Source: Terrabacter sp. Ter38 (lineage in GTDB: Bacteria > Actinomycetota > Actinomycetes > Actinomycetales > Dermatophilaceae). Taken from it: a stretch of DNA of 64,000 nt. Of the stretch, positions 1 through 8,653 are shown piece after piece. The translations under genes were made by a program, and so were the position numbers. Position 1 is the first letter of the stretch, and the number at the start of each line of letters is the position of its first letter. Location: assembly GCF_024519435.1 (NCBI RefSeq), contig NZ_JALJRZ010000015.1, forward strand, positions 1 through 64,000, in the 5' to 3' direction. Below the pieces are notes generated by a model. The model saw nothing but the letters and a program-made list of their open reading frames with translations, was not told the DNA's origin and did no database searches.

Positions 1-1771
1 CCAGCGCCGTGACGACCGCGGTGACCGCGGCTTCCAGCGCCGTGACGACCGCCCGTCGTTCGACCGCCCCCGTGGCGACCGCGACGACCGTGGTGGGTAC
101 CAGCGTCGGGACGACCGCCCGTCGTTCGACCGCCCCCGTGGCGACCGCCCGTCGTTCGACCGCCCCCGTGGCGACCGCGACGACCGTGGTGGGTACCAGC
201 GTCGGGACGACCGCGGTGACCGCGGCTTCCAGCGCCGAGACGACCGTGGCGCGGACCGCTTCGCCGACCGTGCTCCCGTGAGCTTCGACGACGCCGAGGC
301 CGAGCGCATGGACGCCGACACCTGGACGAAGTCGACCCGTGCCGACGTGTCGGAGGGGCCTGTCGACGTCGCTGCCGACAACGGATTCGCCGCCCTCGGC
401 CTACCCGAGCGGCTCGTCGAGCGCCTCGCCCGGGAGGGCATCACCTCGCCGTTCCCGATCCAGACCGCGACGATCCCCGATGCGCTGCTCGGCAAGGACG
501 TCCTCGGCCGCGGCCAGACCGGCTCGGGCAAGACCCTCGCCTTCGGTCTGCCGCTCATCGCCCGGCTGCTCGAGGCCGACCTCAAGCGTCGCCCGCGCAA
601 GCCGCATGCCCTGATCCTGACGCCGACGCGCGAGCTCGCGATGCAGATCTCCGACGCGCTCGAGCCGCTCGTGCACGTCGCCGGCCTGCGCCACAAGCTC
701 GTGGCCGGTGGCCTCAGCTACACGACCCAGATCAACGCGCTCAACAAGGGCGTCGACATCCTCATCGCCACGCCGGGTCGCCTCAACGACCTGCTCGAGC
801 GCGGTGCGGTCGAGATGGACGAGATCGCGATCACCGTGCTCGACGAGGCCGACCACATGGCCGAGATGGGCTTCATGGCCGAGATCACGACGAGCCTCGA
901 CACGATCCCGTCCGACGGCCAGCGCCTCCTCTTCTCGGCGACGCTCGACCGTGGCATCGATGCCCTCGTCGAGAAGTACCTCACCGACCCGGTGACGCAC
1001 TCGACGAACGACGCGACCGCGTCGGTCGAGGGCATGGACCACCACGTCCTGCTCATCGACCCGCAGCACAAGAAGGTCATCACGGCCGAGGTCGCCAACC
1101 GCGAGGGCCGCACCGTCGTCTTCTGTCGCACCAAGCTCGGCGCCGACCGCATCGCGCTCCAGCTGCGCGAGCAGGGCGTCATGGCGGCCGCGCTCCACGG
1201 TGGCCTCAACCAGGGCCAGCGCAACCGCGTGCTCGGCGCGTTCCGTGACGGCACCCTCCCGGTGCTCGTGGCGACCGACGTGGCCGCCCGCGGGATCCAC
1301 GTCGACGACGTCTCCGTCGTCCTGCAGGTCGACCCGCCGGCCGACCACAAGGACTACCTCCACCGATCGGGCCGCACGGCTCGCGCCGGTGACAAGGGCA
1401 CCGTGGTGACCCTCGCCCTGCCGCACCAGCGTCGGACCATGGAGCGCCAGCTCAAGGACGCCGGTCTCGAGATCTCGCCCGTGCGGGCCACGCCGGGCGA
1501 CGCGATCATCGCGGCGACCGGTGCGACGACCCCGAGCGGCGTCGCGATCGCCGAGGACGAGTTCCAGCGCCTCATCGCCGGTCCGAAGGCCCACCGTCGT
1601 GGGCCTGCCGGTCCGCGTGGTCCGCGCCAGGGCCAGCGCAGCGGATCGCGTCCGCATCACGGTGGCGGTCGTTCCGACGACCACCGTGGCCGTCGAACCG
1701 ACCGCGGCGACGGTCTCGTGTCCCGCTGGGGCGACGACGAGCGCCGCGGCCAGCGGGGCGCGCGCTTCTGA
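1..1771 (+). CDS. DEAD-box RNA helicase, 5'-truncated by the window edge
   Basis: ATP-dependent RNA helicase acting in the cytoplasm on structured RNA. The frame of the helicase core is open without interruption back to base 2, so the gene starts outside the window; the GTG at 278 is internal. Order seen: an Arg/Asp/Gly-rich repetitive region (2-277), a Q-motif-like region (PIQTATIP), Walker A GQTGSGKT near 513, a DEAD box (LDEAD) near 838, SAT near 938, and the C-terminal RecA-like lobe with HRSGRTARAG near 1360. It ends in a basic Gly/Arg-rich tail (PRGPRQGQRSGS). Low-complexity basic flanks are typical of RhlE/DeaD-like RNA helicases. The family is certain; the subfamily and cellular substrate are not. 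Confidence 0.93.
   Translation, partial: QRRDDRGDRGFQRRDDRPSFDRPRGDRDDRGGYQRRDDRPSFDRPRGDRPSFDRPRGDRDDRGGYQRRDDRGDRGFQRRDDRGADRFADRAPVSFDDAEAERMDADTWTKSTRADVSEGPVDVAADNGFAALGLPERLVERLAREGITSPFPIQTATIPDALLGKDVLGRGQTGSGKTLAFGLPLIARLLEADLKRRPRKPHALILTPTRELAMQISDALEPLVHVAGLRHKLVAGGLSYTTQINALNKGVDILIATPGRLNDLLERGAVEMDEIAITVLDEADHMAEMGFMAEITTSLDTIPSDGQRLLFSATLDRGIDALVEKYLTDPVTHSTNDATASVEGMDHHVLLIDPQHKKVITAEVANREGRTVVFCRTKLGADRIALQLREQGVMAAALHGGLNQGQRNRVLGAFRDGTLPVLVATDVAARGIHVDDVSVVLQVDPPADHKDYLHRSGRTARAGDKGTVVTLALPHQRRTMERQLKDAGLEISPVRATPGDAIIAATGATTPSGVAIAEDEFQRLIAGPKAHRRGPAGPRGPRQGQRSGSRPHHGGGRSDDHRGRRTDRGDGLVSRWGDDERRGQRGARF
2..277 (+). repeat. Tandem repeats encoding a disordered R/D/G-rich helicase N-terminus
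   Basis: The DNA is built from imperfect repeats. In the helicase frame they read as units such as QRRDDRPSFDRPRGDRDD followed by RGGY, with a period of about 66 bp (22 residues), and shorter units QRRDDRGDRGF at both ends. The RPSFDRPRGD block is duplicated once in immediate tandem (about 128-180). The resulting segment alternates Arg and Asp with interspersed Phe, Tyr and Gly, which predicts intrinsic disorder. It lies upstream of the helicase core in the same frame. Confidence 0.85.
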
Positions 1772-1799
1772 GCAGTCGCCGGTGTGGAAGGCTGGGCCC

Positions 1800-2360
1800 G
1801 TGAGCTCGACGTTCCACACCGGCCGCCTCCTCGTGGCGACGCCGTCCGTCGGGGGTGACGTGTTCCATCGGTCCGTCATCCTCATGCTCCACCACGACGA
1901 CGGCGGCGCCCAGGGCGTCGTGCTCAACAAGCCACTGTCGGCCGAGGTGGACTCGGTGCTGCCGGGCTGGCAGCGTGTCGTGACCGCTCCGCACGTCCTC
2001 TTCCAGGGTGGCCCCGTGTCGACGTCGTCGGCGCTGGGACTCGTCACGGTGCCGGGCGACGAGCCGGAGCCGCTCGGGGTCAAGCGCCTCTTCGGCTCGA
2101 TCGGCCTCGTCGACCTCGACGTGCCGACCCCCGTCGTCGCCGCGGACCTGGCGGGGCTGCGGATCTTCGCCGGCTACTCGGGGTGGGAGTCCGGCCAGCT
2201 CGAGAACGAGGTGCTGCGCGGCGACTGGTACGTCGTCGACGCCGAGGTGCGCGACGCCTTCACGCCCCGGCCGGAGGGCCTGTGGCGTGAGGTGCTCCGT
2301 CGCCAGCGCGACAGCCTCGCGTACGTCGCGAACTTCCCCGACGACCCGTCGATGAACTGA
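1800..2360 (+). CDS. YqgE/AlgH family protein (UPF0301)
   Basis: Protein of 186 residues, close to the usual length of the YqgE/AlgH (DUF179) family. Diagnostic segments are the N-terminal GRLLVATPSVGGDVFHRSV, the HHDDGGAQGVVLNKP block and the FQGGPV motif followed by the G-Y-S-G-W segment near residue 123. The GTG at 1800 was chosen because the family begins a few residues before the GRLLVATP motif; the frame is open further upstream but that part overlaps the helicase. The biochemical role of the family is not settled. It starts 28 nt after the helicase stop and is probably co-transcribed with it. Confidence 0.9.
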   Translation: MSSTFHTGRLLVATPSVGGDVFHRSVILMLHHDDGGAQGVVLNKPLSAEVDSVLPGWQRVVTAPHVLFQGGPVSTSSALGLVTVPGDEPEPLGVKRLFGSIGLVDLDVPTPVVAADLAGLRIFAGYSGWESGQLENEVLRGDWYVVDAEVRDAFTPRPEGLWREVLRRQRDSLAYVANFPDDPSMN

Positions 2361-2409
2361 CGTGGGCGTCACAGGGTCCGTGCGGCCCGACACAGACGAG
2401 CATCCCGGG

Positions 2410-3213
2410 ATGCCGAGGTCGACCAGGCGAGTTGCCTTCGTCGACAGCGGTCTCGGGCTCCTCGGGTATGCCGACGCCCTCCACGCGCTGCGGCCCGACC
2501 TCGGGCTCGTGCTGTCGCTGGACCCGGACAACATGCCGTATGGCCCCCGCACGCCCGCGGAGGTCCAGCGACTCATCCTCGCCTCGGCGCGCGCCACCCT
2601 GCCCCACGAGCCGGCCGCGATCGTCGTGGCCTGCAACACCGCCTCGGTGCACGGGCTCGGTGCCCTCCGCGCCGAGCTCGAGCCGGCCGTCCCGGTCATC
2701 GGCACGGTGCCGGCCATCCGCCCGGCGGCCGCCGGGGGAGGACCGGTCGCCGTGTGGGCCACGGCTGCCACGACGTCGAGCGACTACCTCCGGGGCCTCG
2801 TCGATGCCTTCGCCGCCGACGTCGAGACGTATGCCGTCGCAGCCCTGGGGCTGGCAGAGGCCATCGAGTCCGGTGACCCTGACGCGGTCGACGCCGGCAT
2901 CGCGTATGCCGCGTCGCAGACCCCTGCGGGCGTACGCTCGCTCGTCCTCGGGTGCACCCACTACGGACTCGTCGTCGACCGGATCGTCGCTGCCCTCGGT
3001 GACGGGGTGACGATCCACGACTCACCCGTCGCCGTGGCCCGCCAGACGTTGCGGCGCCTCGGTCTCGAGCCCGCACCGGACGCCCCCGAGGCCGGTGTCG
3101 AGGCGGTCCTCCTCAGCGGCCGCCCCGGCGCCCTTCCCGCTTCGTGGGGGGTCTACCCGGCCGGGGAGCGGCTCCTCCGGGGCGCGGCAGGGCGGCATAC
3201 ACTCTCGTCATGA
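2410..3213 (+). CDS. murI: Glutamate racemase
   Basis: Converts L-glutamate to D-glutamate for peptidoglycan precursors. The 267-residue protein carries the family signatures in order: DSGLGLLG near the start, NMPYGPR, the first catalytic cysteine in VACNTAS and the second in LGCTHYG. Usual MurI length is 255-290. The ATG at 2410 was preferred over a GTG at 2362 because it leaves a short normal lead before the VAFVDSG strand. The canonical DSGVGGL is here DSGLGLL, a mild deviation, so another Asp/Glu racemase is possible but less likely. Its stop overlaps the start of the next gene (ATGA at 3210). Confidence 0.85.
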   Translation: MPRSTRRVAFVDSGLGLLGYADALHALRPDLGLVLSLDPDNMPYGPRTPAEVQRLILASARATLPHEPAAIVVACNTASVHGLGALRAELEPAVPVIGTVPAIRPAAAGGGPVAVWATAATTSSDYLRGLVDAFAADVETYAVAALGLAEAIESGDPDAVDAGIAYAASQTPAGVRSLVLGCTHYGLVVDRIVAALGDGVTIHDSPVAVARQTLRRLGLEPAPDAPEAGVEAVLLSGRPGALPASWGVYPAGERLLRGAAGRHTLSS

Positions 3214-3530
3214 GCACCATGCCTCCCGACCCGTTCGAGCCCGAGCCGCTGCGCGGCACGAGCACGGCCACGATCGAGCGCGAGGAGGTCCGCGAGGAGC
3301 TCCAGGAGCCCGGTGACCACGAGCGCTTCTCGCACTACGTGCGCAAGGAGAAGATCCTCGAGAGCGCGCTGTCGGGCGAGCCCGTCGTGGCCCTCTGCGG
3401 CAAGATCTGGGTCCCGGGGCGCGACCCCCAGAAGTTCCCGGTCTGTCCGGTCTGCAAGGAGATCTACGAAGGCCTTCGCGACCCGCAGGACGGCGGCGAC
3501 GGCGACCAGGGCGGCGGCGGACAGTCCTGA
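3210..3530 (+). CDS. DUF3039 domain protein
   Basis: A 106-residue actinobacterial protein of unknown function. The conserved core runs from HYVRKEKILESALSGEPVVA to KEIYEGL and contains cysteines in LCGK and in CPVCK, which suggest a small zinc-binding fold. The tail is acidic, then Gly-rich. The start codon overlaps the stop of the racemase gene, so translation is probably coupled. The family assignment is strong; nothing in the sequence reveals the partner or role. Confidence 0.88.
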   Translation: MSTMPPDPFEPEPLRGTSTATIEREEVREELQEPGDHERFSHYVRKEKILESALSGEPVVALCGKIWVPGRDPQKFPVCPVCKEIYEGLRDPQDGGDGDQGGGGQS

Positions 3531-3613
3531 GCCACGCGTCCGCGCGCGTCCTCACCACCGCCCGACCGAGGGGCTTTCCTTAAGGGTTCTTTACTCGCCC
3601 CGGCTCCGCCACT

Positions 3614-3634
3614 GACTGTCGCGTACCTACAGTC
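3614..3634. promoter_or_regulatory. Inverted repeat upstream of the metalloprotease gene
   Basis: GACTGT and ACAGTC are perfect 6-bp arms separated by 9 bp, about 50 bp before the ATG at 3686. The region just before it (3573-3596) is unusually AT-rich for this genome. It may be an operator or part of the promoter; no known regulator motif was recognised. Confidence 0.3.
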
Positions 3635-3685
3635 GCTGGGATCGTCGCCCGATCGGGCGTCGTGTCGGACGAGAAAGGTCACCCC

Positions 3686-4654
3686 ATGAAGCTTCGCTCC
3701 CTGGTGCTCGCGGCACCGCTCGCACTCGCCGCAGCGTCCCTCGGCGCACCGGCGCAGGCCGCGCCCGTGATGGAGGGGCACGGCAGCGCCGCGTGTCTCG
3801 ACCCGGCGGCCGTGGGCGCGGTCGGAGCCCGTGGCACCCATGGCACGGCCAAGGACCCGCACGAGCTGACCGACGCACAGGTGCGGGCCAACGAGGCCGC
3901 CCTGACGAAGGCGCTCGAGGCCAAGGGCCTGACCCGGGACTCGTCGGGCAAGGTCGTCAGGGAGGGCCAGAAGGGCAATCCGGGCACGGGCGGCACCTTC
4001 GCCCCCACGACGGTCAAGGTCTACTGGCACACCATCACCAACGGCACCCAGGGCACCGTCGGCGGCAGCGCGATCAGCAGCCAGATCAGCGTCCTCAACA
4101 ACGCCTACTCGGGGACCGGACTCAGCTTCAGCCTCGCCGGCTCCGACTCGACGAGCAACTCGTCCTGGTACACCGTGACGCCCGGCTCAGCGGCCGAGAA
4201 GAGCATGAAGACGACGCTCCGCAAGGGCACGATGGCCGACCTCAACCTCTACTCGGCCAACATCGGCCAGGGGCTGCTCGGCTGGGCGACCTTCCCGAAG
4301 AGCACGTACGACGCCATGGACGGCGTCGTCATCCTCACGGCCTCCCTGCCCGGGGGCAGCGCGACGAACTACAACCAGGGCGACACGGCCACCCACGAGG
4401 TCGGTCACTGGGTCGGGCTGTACCACACGTTCCAGGGCGGCTGTAAGGGCAACGGCGACTACGTCGGCGACACGCCCGCCGAGGCCAGTGCCGCCTACGA
4501 GTGCCCGACCGGCCGCGACACGTGCACGAGCCCCGGCCTCGACCCGATCAAGAACTTCATGGACTACACGTACGACGCCTGCATGAACACCTTCACGACC
4601 GGCCAGGTCTCGCGCATGCAGGCTCAGTGGACGGCGTACCGCGCCGGCCGGTGA
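3686..4654 (+). CDS. Secreted zinc metalloprotease, M43 (pappalysin/cytophagalysin-like)
   Basis: A 322-residue extracellular protease. Residues 1-26 form a Sec signal peptide ([18 protein letters not shown], then AQA-AP). A propeptide-like region follows, then the catalytic domain with the extended metzincin zinc site [11 protein letters not shown] at 237-247. The Met-turn methionine is in NFMDY near 292 and the last conserved block is MNTFT. Cysteines near 253, 272, 280 and 299 suit a disulfide-bonded exported enzyme. The ATG at 3686 begins the signal peptide exactly; an in-frame ATG at 3662 would add eight charged residues. The substrate is unknown. A terminator follows the gene. Confidence 0.92.
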   Translation: MKLRSLVLAAPLALAAASLGAPAQAAPVMEGHGSAACLDPAAVGAVGARGTHGTAKDPHELTDAQVRANEAALTKALEAKGLTRDSSGKVVREGQKGNPGTGGTFAPTTVKVYWHTITNGTQGTVGGSAISSQISVLNNAYSGTGLSFSLAGSDSTSNSSWYTVTPGSAAEKSMKTTLRKGTMADLNLYSANIGQGLLGWATFPKSTYDAMDGVVILTASLPGGSATNYNQGDTATHEVGHWVGLYHTFQGGCKGNGDYVGDTPAEASAAYECPTGRDTCTSPGLDPIKNFMDYTYDACMNTFTTGQVSRMQAQWTAYRAGR

Positions 4655-4711
4655 CCACCAGCGCGACTGCTGCTCGGCGTCACGAAACCGACTGAGCGGC
4701 ATACCATCCAG

Positions 4712-4744
4712 GCCGAGGCCCCGCCCGCAGGACGGGGCCTCGGC
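4712..4744. terminator. Rho-independent-like hairpin after the metalloprotease
   Basis: A perfect 12-bp stem (gccgaggccccg paired with cggggcctcggc) around a 9-nt loop, with no T-tract, as is common in high-GC actinobacteria. It ends the metalloprotease transcript and separates it from the helicase gene that starts at 4781. Confidence 0.75.
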
Positions 4745-4780
4745 ATGTCGGCCTCGGGGATTCGTTACGGTGGCCTCTCT

Positions 4781-6541
4781 ATGAGTTCAGGGGCCGCCTT
4801 CCACCTCCCACCCGCCTTCCCAGAGCGGGCTGCGTGGGGTACCGCCAGCAAGCTGCGCGCGTGGCAGCAGGAGGCCCTGGACCTCTACCTCGACAAGTCG
4901 CCGCGCGACTTCCTCGCGGTCGCGACCCCGGGGGCCGGCAAGACGACGTACGCCCTGCGGGTGGCCACCGAGCTGCTGAGCGCGGGCATCGTCTCGCGCG
5001 TCACGGTCGTCGCTCCCACGGAGCACCTCAAGACCCAGTGGGCCGACGCCGCCGCCCGCGTCGGCATCAGTCTCGACCCGAAGTTCAGCAACAGCATCGG
5101 CCGGCACAGCGACGACTACCACGGCGTCGCCGTGACCTACGCCCAGGTGGCCTCACGCCCGTCACTGCACCGTGAGCTGACGACGTCACGATCGACCCTC
5201 GTCATCCTCGACGAGGTGCACCACGGTGGCGACGCGAAGAGCTGGGGTGACGGCATCCGCGAGGCCTTCGAGCCCGCGACCCGCCGGCTGTCGCTGACCG
5301 GCACGCCCTTCCGCTCCGACACCTCGCCGATCCCCTTCGTCACCTACGAGCTCGACGCCGAGGGCACCCTCGTCAGCTCGAGCGACTACACGTACGGCTA
5401 CGCGGAGGCGCTGCGCGACGGGGTCGTGCGACCCGTCCTCTTCATGGCCTACGGCGGCAGCATGCGTTGGCGCACCAAGGCCGGCGACGAGCTCGAGGCG
5501 CGCCTCGGCGAGCCGATGACGAAGGACTTCGTCGCCCACGCGTGGCGCACGGCCCTCGACCCCAAGGGGGAGTGGATCCCCGCCGTCCTCGCCGCGGCCG
5601 ACCGGCGCCTCACCGAGGTGCGCCGCCACGTCGAGGACGCCGGCGGCCTCGTCATCGCCTCCAACCAGACCCAGGCGAGGGCGTATGCCGCCATCCTCCG
5701 CTCGCTGACCGGCGAGGCTCCCACGGTCGTCCTGTCCGACGACCTCGGCGCGAGCAAGCGCATCGAGGACTTCGGGGCGAGCGACGAGCGCTGGATGGTC
5801 GCCGTCCGCATGGTGTCCGAGGGGGTCGACGTGCCGCGGCTCGCGGTCGGGGTCTACGCGACCTCCACGTCGACGCCGCTCTTCTTCGCCCAGGCCGTCG
5901 GACGCTTCGTGCGTGCTCGCCGGCGGGGTGAGACCGCGTCGGTCTTCCTGCCCTCGGTGCCCGTGGTCCTCGACCACGCGGCCCGGCTCGAGGAGCAGCG
6001 CGACCACGCCCTCGACCGCAAGCCCAACCCCGATGACATCGGCCAGATGTGGGCCGAGGAGCAGACCCTGCTCGACGAGGCCAACCGCGCCGACAAGGCG
6101 AGCGGGGCCCTCGACGAGGGCGCGTTCGAGGCGCTCGAGTCCGACGCCCACTTCGACCACGTGCTCTTCGACAAGCAGCAGTGGGGCATGCACGCCCAGA
6201 TCGGGTCGGCGGACGAGGAGGAGTACCTCGGCCTGCCCGGCCTGCTCGAGCCCGACCAGGTGTCGGCGCTGCTCCGCGAGCGGCAGAGCCGCCAGGTCAA
6301 GAAGGCGCCCCAGGGCACCACCGCCCCCATGCCCGTCGCCGCCCACCGGGCCCTCGCCGCCCAGCGCAAGGAGCTCAACACGCTCGTCTCGACGTACGCC
6401 CGTCAGAAGGGGCTGCCGCACGCCAACGTCCACATGGACCTGCGGCGCGTCTGTGGCGGACCCGACCTCGCGGCCGCCTCGACCGAGCAGGTCACCGAGC
6501 GCATCGACAAGATCCGGCTCTGGCTCGTCGGCCGACGCTGA
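4781..6541 (+). CDS. DEAD/DEAH-type SF2 helicase
   Basis: A 586-residue superfamily 2 ATPase, probably acting on nucleic acid. Walker A is TPGAGKTT at 49-56, motif II is DEVH at 144-147, motif III-like LTGTPF follows, and motif VI is QAVGRFVRARR. A coiled, charged C-terminal region of about 150 residues has no recognised domain. The ATG at 4781 was chosen because an earlier in-frame ATG at 4745 lies at the foot of the preceding terminator hairpin. This helicase type is widespread in actinobacteria, but its cellular role is not known to me. Confidence 0.88.
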   Translation: MSSGAAFHLPPAFPERAAWGTASKLRAWQQEALDLYLDKSPRDFLAVATPGAGKTTYALRVATELLSAGIVSRVTVVAPTEHLKTQWADAAARVGISLDPKFSNSIGRHSDDYHGVAVTYAQVASRPSLHRELTTSRSTLVILDEVHHGGDAKSWGDGIREAFEPATRRLSLTGTPFRSDTSPIPFVTYELDAEGTLVSSSDYTYGYAEALRDGVVRPVLFMAYGGSMRWRTKAGDELEARLGEPMTKDFVAHAWRTALDPKGEWIPAVLAAADRRLTEVRRHVEDAGGLVIASNQTQARAYAAILRSLTGEAPTVVLSDDLGASKRIEDFGASDERWMVAVRMVSEGVDVPRLAVGVYATSTSTPLFFAQAVGRFVRARRRGETASVFLPSVPVVLDHAARLEEQRDHALDRKPNPDDIGQMWAEEQTLLDEANRADKASGALDEGAFEALESDAHFDHVLFDKQQWGMHAQIGSADEEEYLGLPGLLEPDQVSALLRERQSRQVKKAPQGTTAPMPVAAHRALAAQRKELNTLVSTYARQKGLPHANVHMDLRRVCGGPDLAAASTEQVTERIDKIRLWLVGRR

Positions 6542-6677
6542 GGGTTCACGAAACCGACCCGTGCTGTCGGCCTATGGGCGGAAGTGTCCGGCTATGGTCG
6601 TGCCCTGCGCCTCGGGGGCGAGCCGCGCACCGTGTACCGGGACTGCTCCGATCGAGCACCTGACAGCGAAGGACGAC

Positions 6678-8525
6678 ATGAGCACCGACCCCACCCCTGA
6701 CCTCCTCGGATCCTCCACCACCCGTCGCCAGCTGCTGGCCCTCGCTGCCGTCGGCGGCGCGGGCCTCGCGGCCGTGCGTTCGGCCGCGCCCGCCGACGCC
6801 GCTGCGGCGGCCGGCAAGGGCACGAATGGCGAGGTCGTCCGGCTGACCGTGCTCGGCACGACCGACCTGCACGGCAACGTCTACAACTGGGACTACTTCA
6901 AGAACGCCGAGTACACCGACGCCAAGGCCAACGACATCGGCGTGGCCAAGGCCTCCTCGATCATCAAGGCGATCCGCGCCGAGGTCGGCGCCGATCGCAC
7001 CCTGACGATCGACGCCGGCGACACGATCCAGGGCACGCCGCTCGCGTACTACTACGCGAAGATCGACCCCATCACCGGCGGCTCGACGCACCCCATGGCC
7101 GCGGCGATGAACCAGGTCGGCTACGACGCCGCCGCGCTCGGCAACCACGAGTACAACTACGGCCTCGACACGTTGCGCGCCTTCGAGAAGCAGCTGAACT
7201 TTCCGCTCCTGTCGGCCAACTCCGTCGACTGGAACACCGGCGCCCCCGTCTTCAAGCCGTGGGTCATCAAGACGGTCAAGGTGAAGGGGAGCAAGCCGGT
7301 CAAGGTCGGCATCCTCGGGCTCGTCACGCCCGGGGTCGCGATCTGGGACAAGGCCAACGTCGAGGGCAAGGTCAAGTTCCCCGGCATCATCGAGCAGGCG
7401 AAGGTCATGGTGCCCCGCCTCAAGGCCGCCGGCGCCGACGTGGTCATCGTCGCGTGCCACTCCGGCGACAACGGCAAGTCGTCGTGGGGCGACGCGCTGC
7501 CCTACGTCGAGAACGCGAGCGCGCTGCTCGCCGAGCAGGTCCCCGGCATCGACGCGGTCCTCGTCGGCCACGCGCACCTCGAGATCCCGCAGCGCTACGT
7601 CACGAACGCGCAGACGGGCAAGCAGGTCCTCCTCTCCGAGCCCTACTACTGGGGCATGCGAGTCACCCGGATGTCGATCGACCTCCAGAAGGTGCGCGGT
7701 CAGTGGGAGGTCGTCCACTCCGAGGCGACGCTCTACAACTCCAACGTCGCCCCCGAGGACCCTGCCGTCACCGGCGCCGTCGCGGCCGCCCACCAGAAGG
7801 TCCTGACCTACGTCAACGGCGTCATCGGCACGTGCACGCAGGCCATGTCGGCCGCGACGTCGCGTTACGAGGACACTGCCGCGATCGACTTCATCAACTA
7901 CGTCCAGGCCGACGCCGTCAAGAAGGCGCTCGCCGGCACGCCCGAGGCCTCGCTCCCCGTGCTGTCGATCGCCGCACCCTTCAACAAGCTCGCCGCGATC
8001 CCGGCCGGCGACGTGACGATCCGCGACGTGGCGGGCCTCTACATCTACGACAACACCCTGCTCGGCATCGTCCTGACCGGGGCCCAGGTCAAGGCGTACC
8101 TCGAGAAGAGCGCGGAGTACTTCAAGCCGTGCACGACGACGGGCCCGGTCGCCGCCGACACGATCACCAACGCCAACGCCACGCCCGACTACAACTACGA
8201 CGTCATGGGTGGGCTCGACGCCGACCTCACCTACGACATCGACCTCGCCCAGGCGGTCGGGTCGCGGATCGTCAACCTCGCGTATGCCGGCAGCCCCGTG
8301 GCGCCGGACGCGCGGTTCGTCGTCGCGATCAACAACTACCGCCAGTCGGGAGGCGGCAACTTCCCGGGCGTCGTGGCGGCCCCGGTCGTCTACAACCGAC
8401 AGATCGAGATCCGCCAGCTGCTCATCGACTGGGCGACGGCCAACAAGGTCATCGACCCGGCGGCCTTCTCCAGCATCGACTGGAAGCTCGTCAGCAACGG
8501 GAGCCCGATCACCGTCACCGCCTGA
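6678..8525 (+). CDS. Tat-exported 5'-nucleotidase / 2',3'-cyclic phosphodiesterase
   Basis: A 615-residue exported metallophosphoesterase. The N-terminus has a twin-arginine signal (TTRRQLLALAAVGGAGLAAV, then ADAA). The calcineurin-like domain has TTDLHGN, DAGDTIQGTP, LGNHEYNYG, ACHSG and GHAHLE metal-site motifs. The second half is a 5'-nucleotidase C-terminal domain with AAPFNKLA, a variant of the usual motif, and NNYRQSGGGNFPG, which binds the nucleoside. It should release phosphate and nucleosides outside the cell. The ATG at 6678 follows a GAAGGA ribosome site at good spacing. The exact substrate (5'-NMP or cyclic 2',3'-NMP) cannot be read from sequence. Confidence 0.92.
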   Translation: MSTDPTPDLLGSSTTRRQLLALAAVGGAGLAAVRSAAPADAAAAAGKGTNGEVVRLTVLGTTDLHGNVYNWDYFKNAEYTDAKANDIGVAKASSIIKAIRAEVGADRTLTIDAGDTIQGTPLAYYYAKIDPITGGSTHPMAAAMNQVGYDAAALGNHEYNYGLDTLRAFEKQLNFPLLSANSVDWNTGAPVFKPWVIKTVKVKGSKPVKVGILGLVTPGVAIWDKANVEGKVKFPGIIEQAKVMVPRLKAAGADVVIVACHSGDNGKSSWGDALPYVENASALLAEQVPGIDAVLVGHAHLEIPQRYVTNAQTGKQVLLSEPYYWGMRVTRMSIDLQKVRGQWEVVHSEATLYNSNVAPEDPAVTGAVAAAHQKVLTYVNGVIGTCTQAMSAATSRYEDTAAIDFINYVQADAVKKALAGTPEASLPVLSIAAPFNKLAAIPAGDVTIRDVAGLYIYDNTLLGIVLTGAQVKAYLEKSAEYFKPCTTTGPVAADTITNANATPDYNYDVMGGLDADLTYDIDLAQAVGSRIVNLAYAGSPVAPDARFVVAINNYRQSGGGNFPGVVAAPVVYNRQIEIRQLLIDWATANKVIDPAAFSSIDWKLVSNGSPITVTA

Positions 8526-8541
8526 GGTCGCGGGCCCGGCC

Positions 8542-8595
8542 GGGCTACCCGGCCGGGCCGGGCTACCCGGTCGGGCCGGGCTACCCGGTCGGGCC
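8542..8595. repeat. Three tandem 18-bp GC-rich units
   Basis: The unit gggctacccggycgggcc is repeated at 8542, 8560 and 8578 in the gap between the nucleotidase and methyltransferase genes. The first unit differs from the others by a C/T change. The repeats may fold into overlapping GC-rich hairpins and could act in termination. Confidence 0.75.
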
Positions 8596-8653
8596 GGGCG
8601 CTCTGCGCGGTTATCCGGTGGAGGCCGGGCCGACGGGCCGGTTGGATGGGCGG

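Noticed and set aside
9-281. A 90-residue frame of Thr, Ala and Ser repeats at the left edge
   Set aside because: It is the shifted reading of the helicase N-terminal repeats. The Arg/Asp/Gly frame joins the helicase core without a stop.
4680-6558. Identical 13-bp sequence tcacgaaaccgac on both sides of the SF2 helicase gene (4680-4692 and 6546-6558), as if target-site duplications of a mobile element
   Set aside because: Matches of this length are expected by chance in 64 kb at this base composition, and no transposase or composition change accompanies them.
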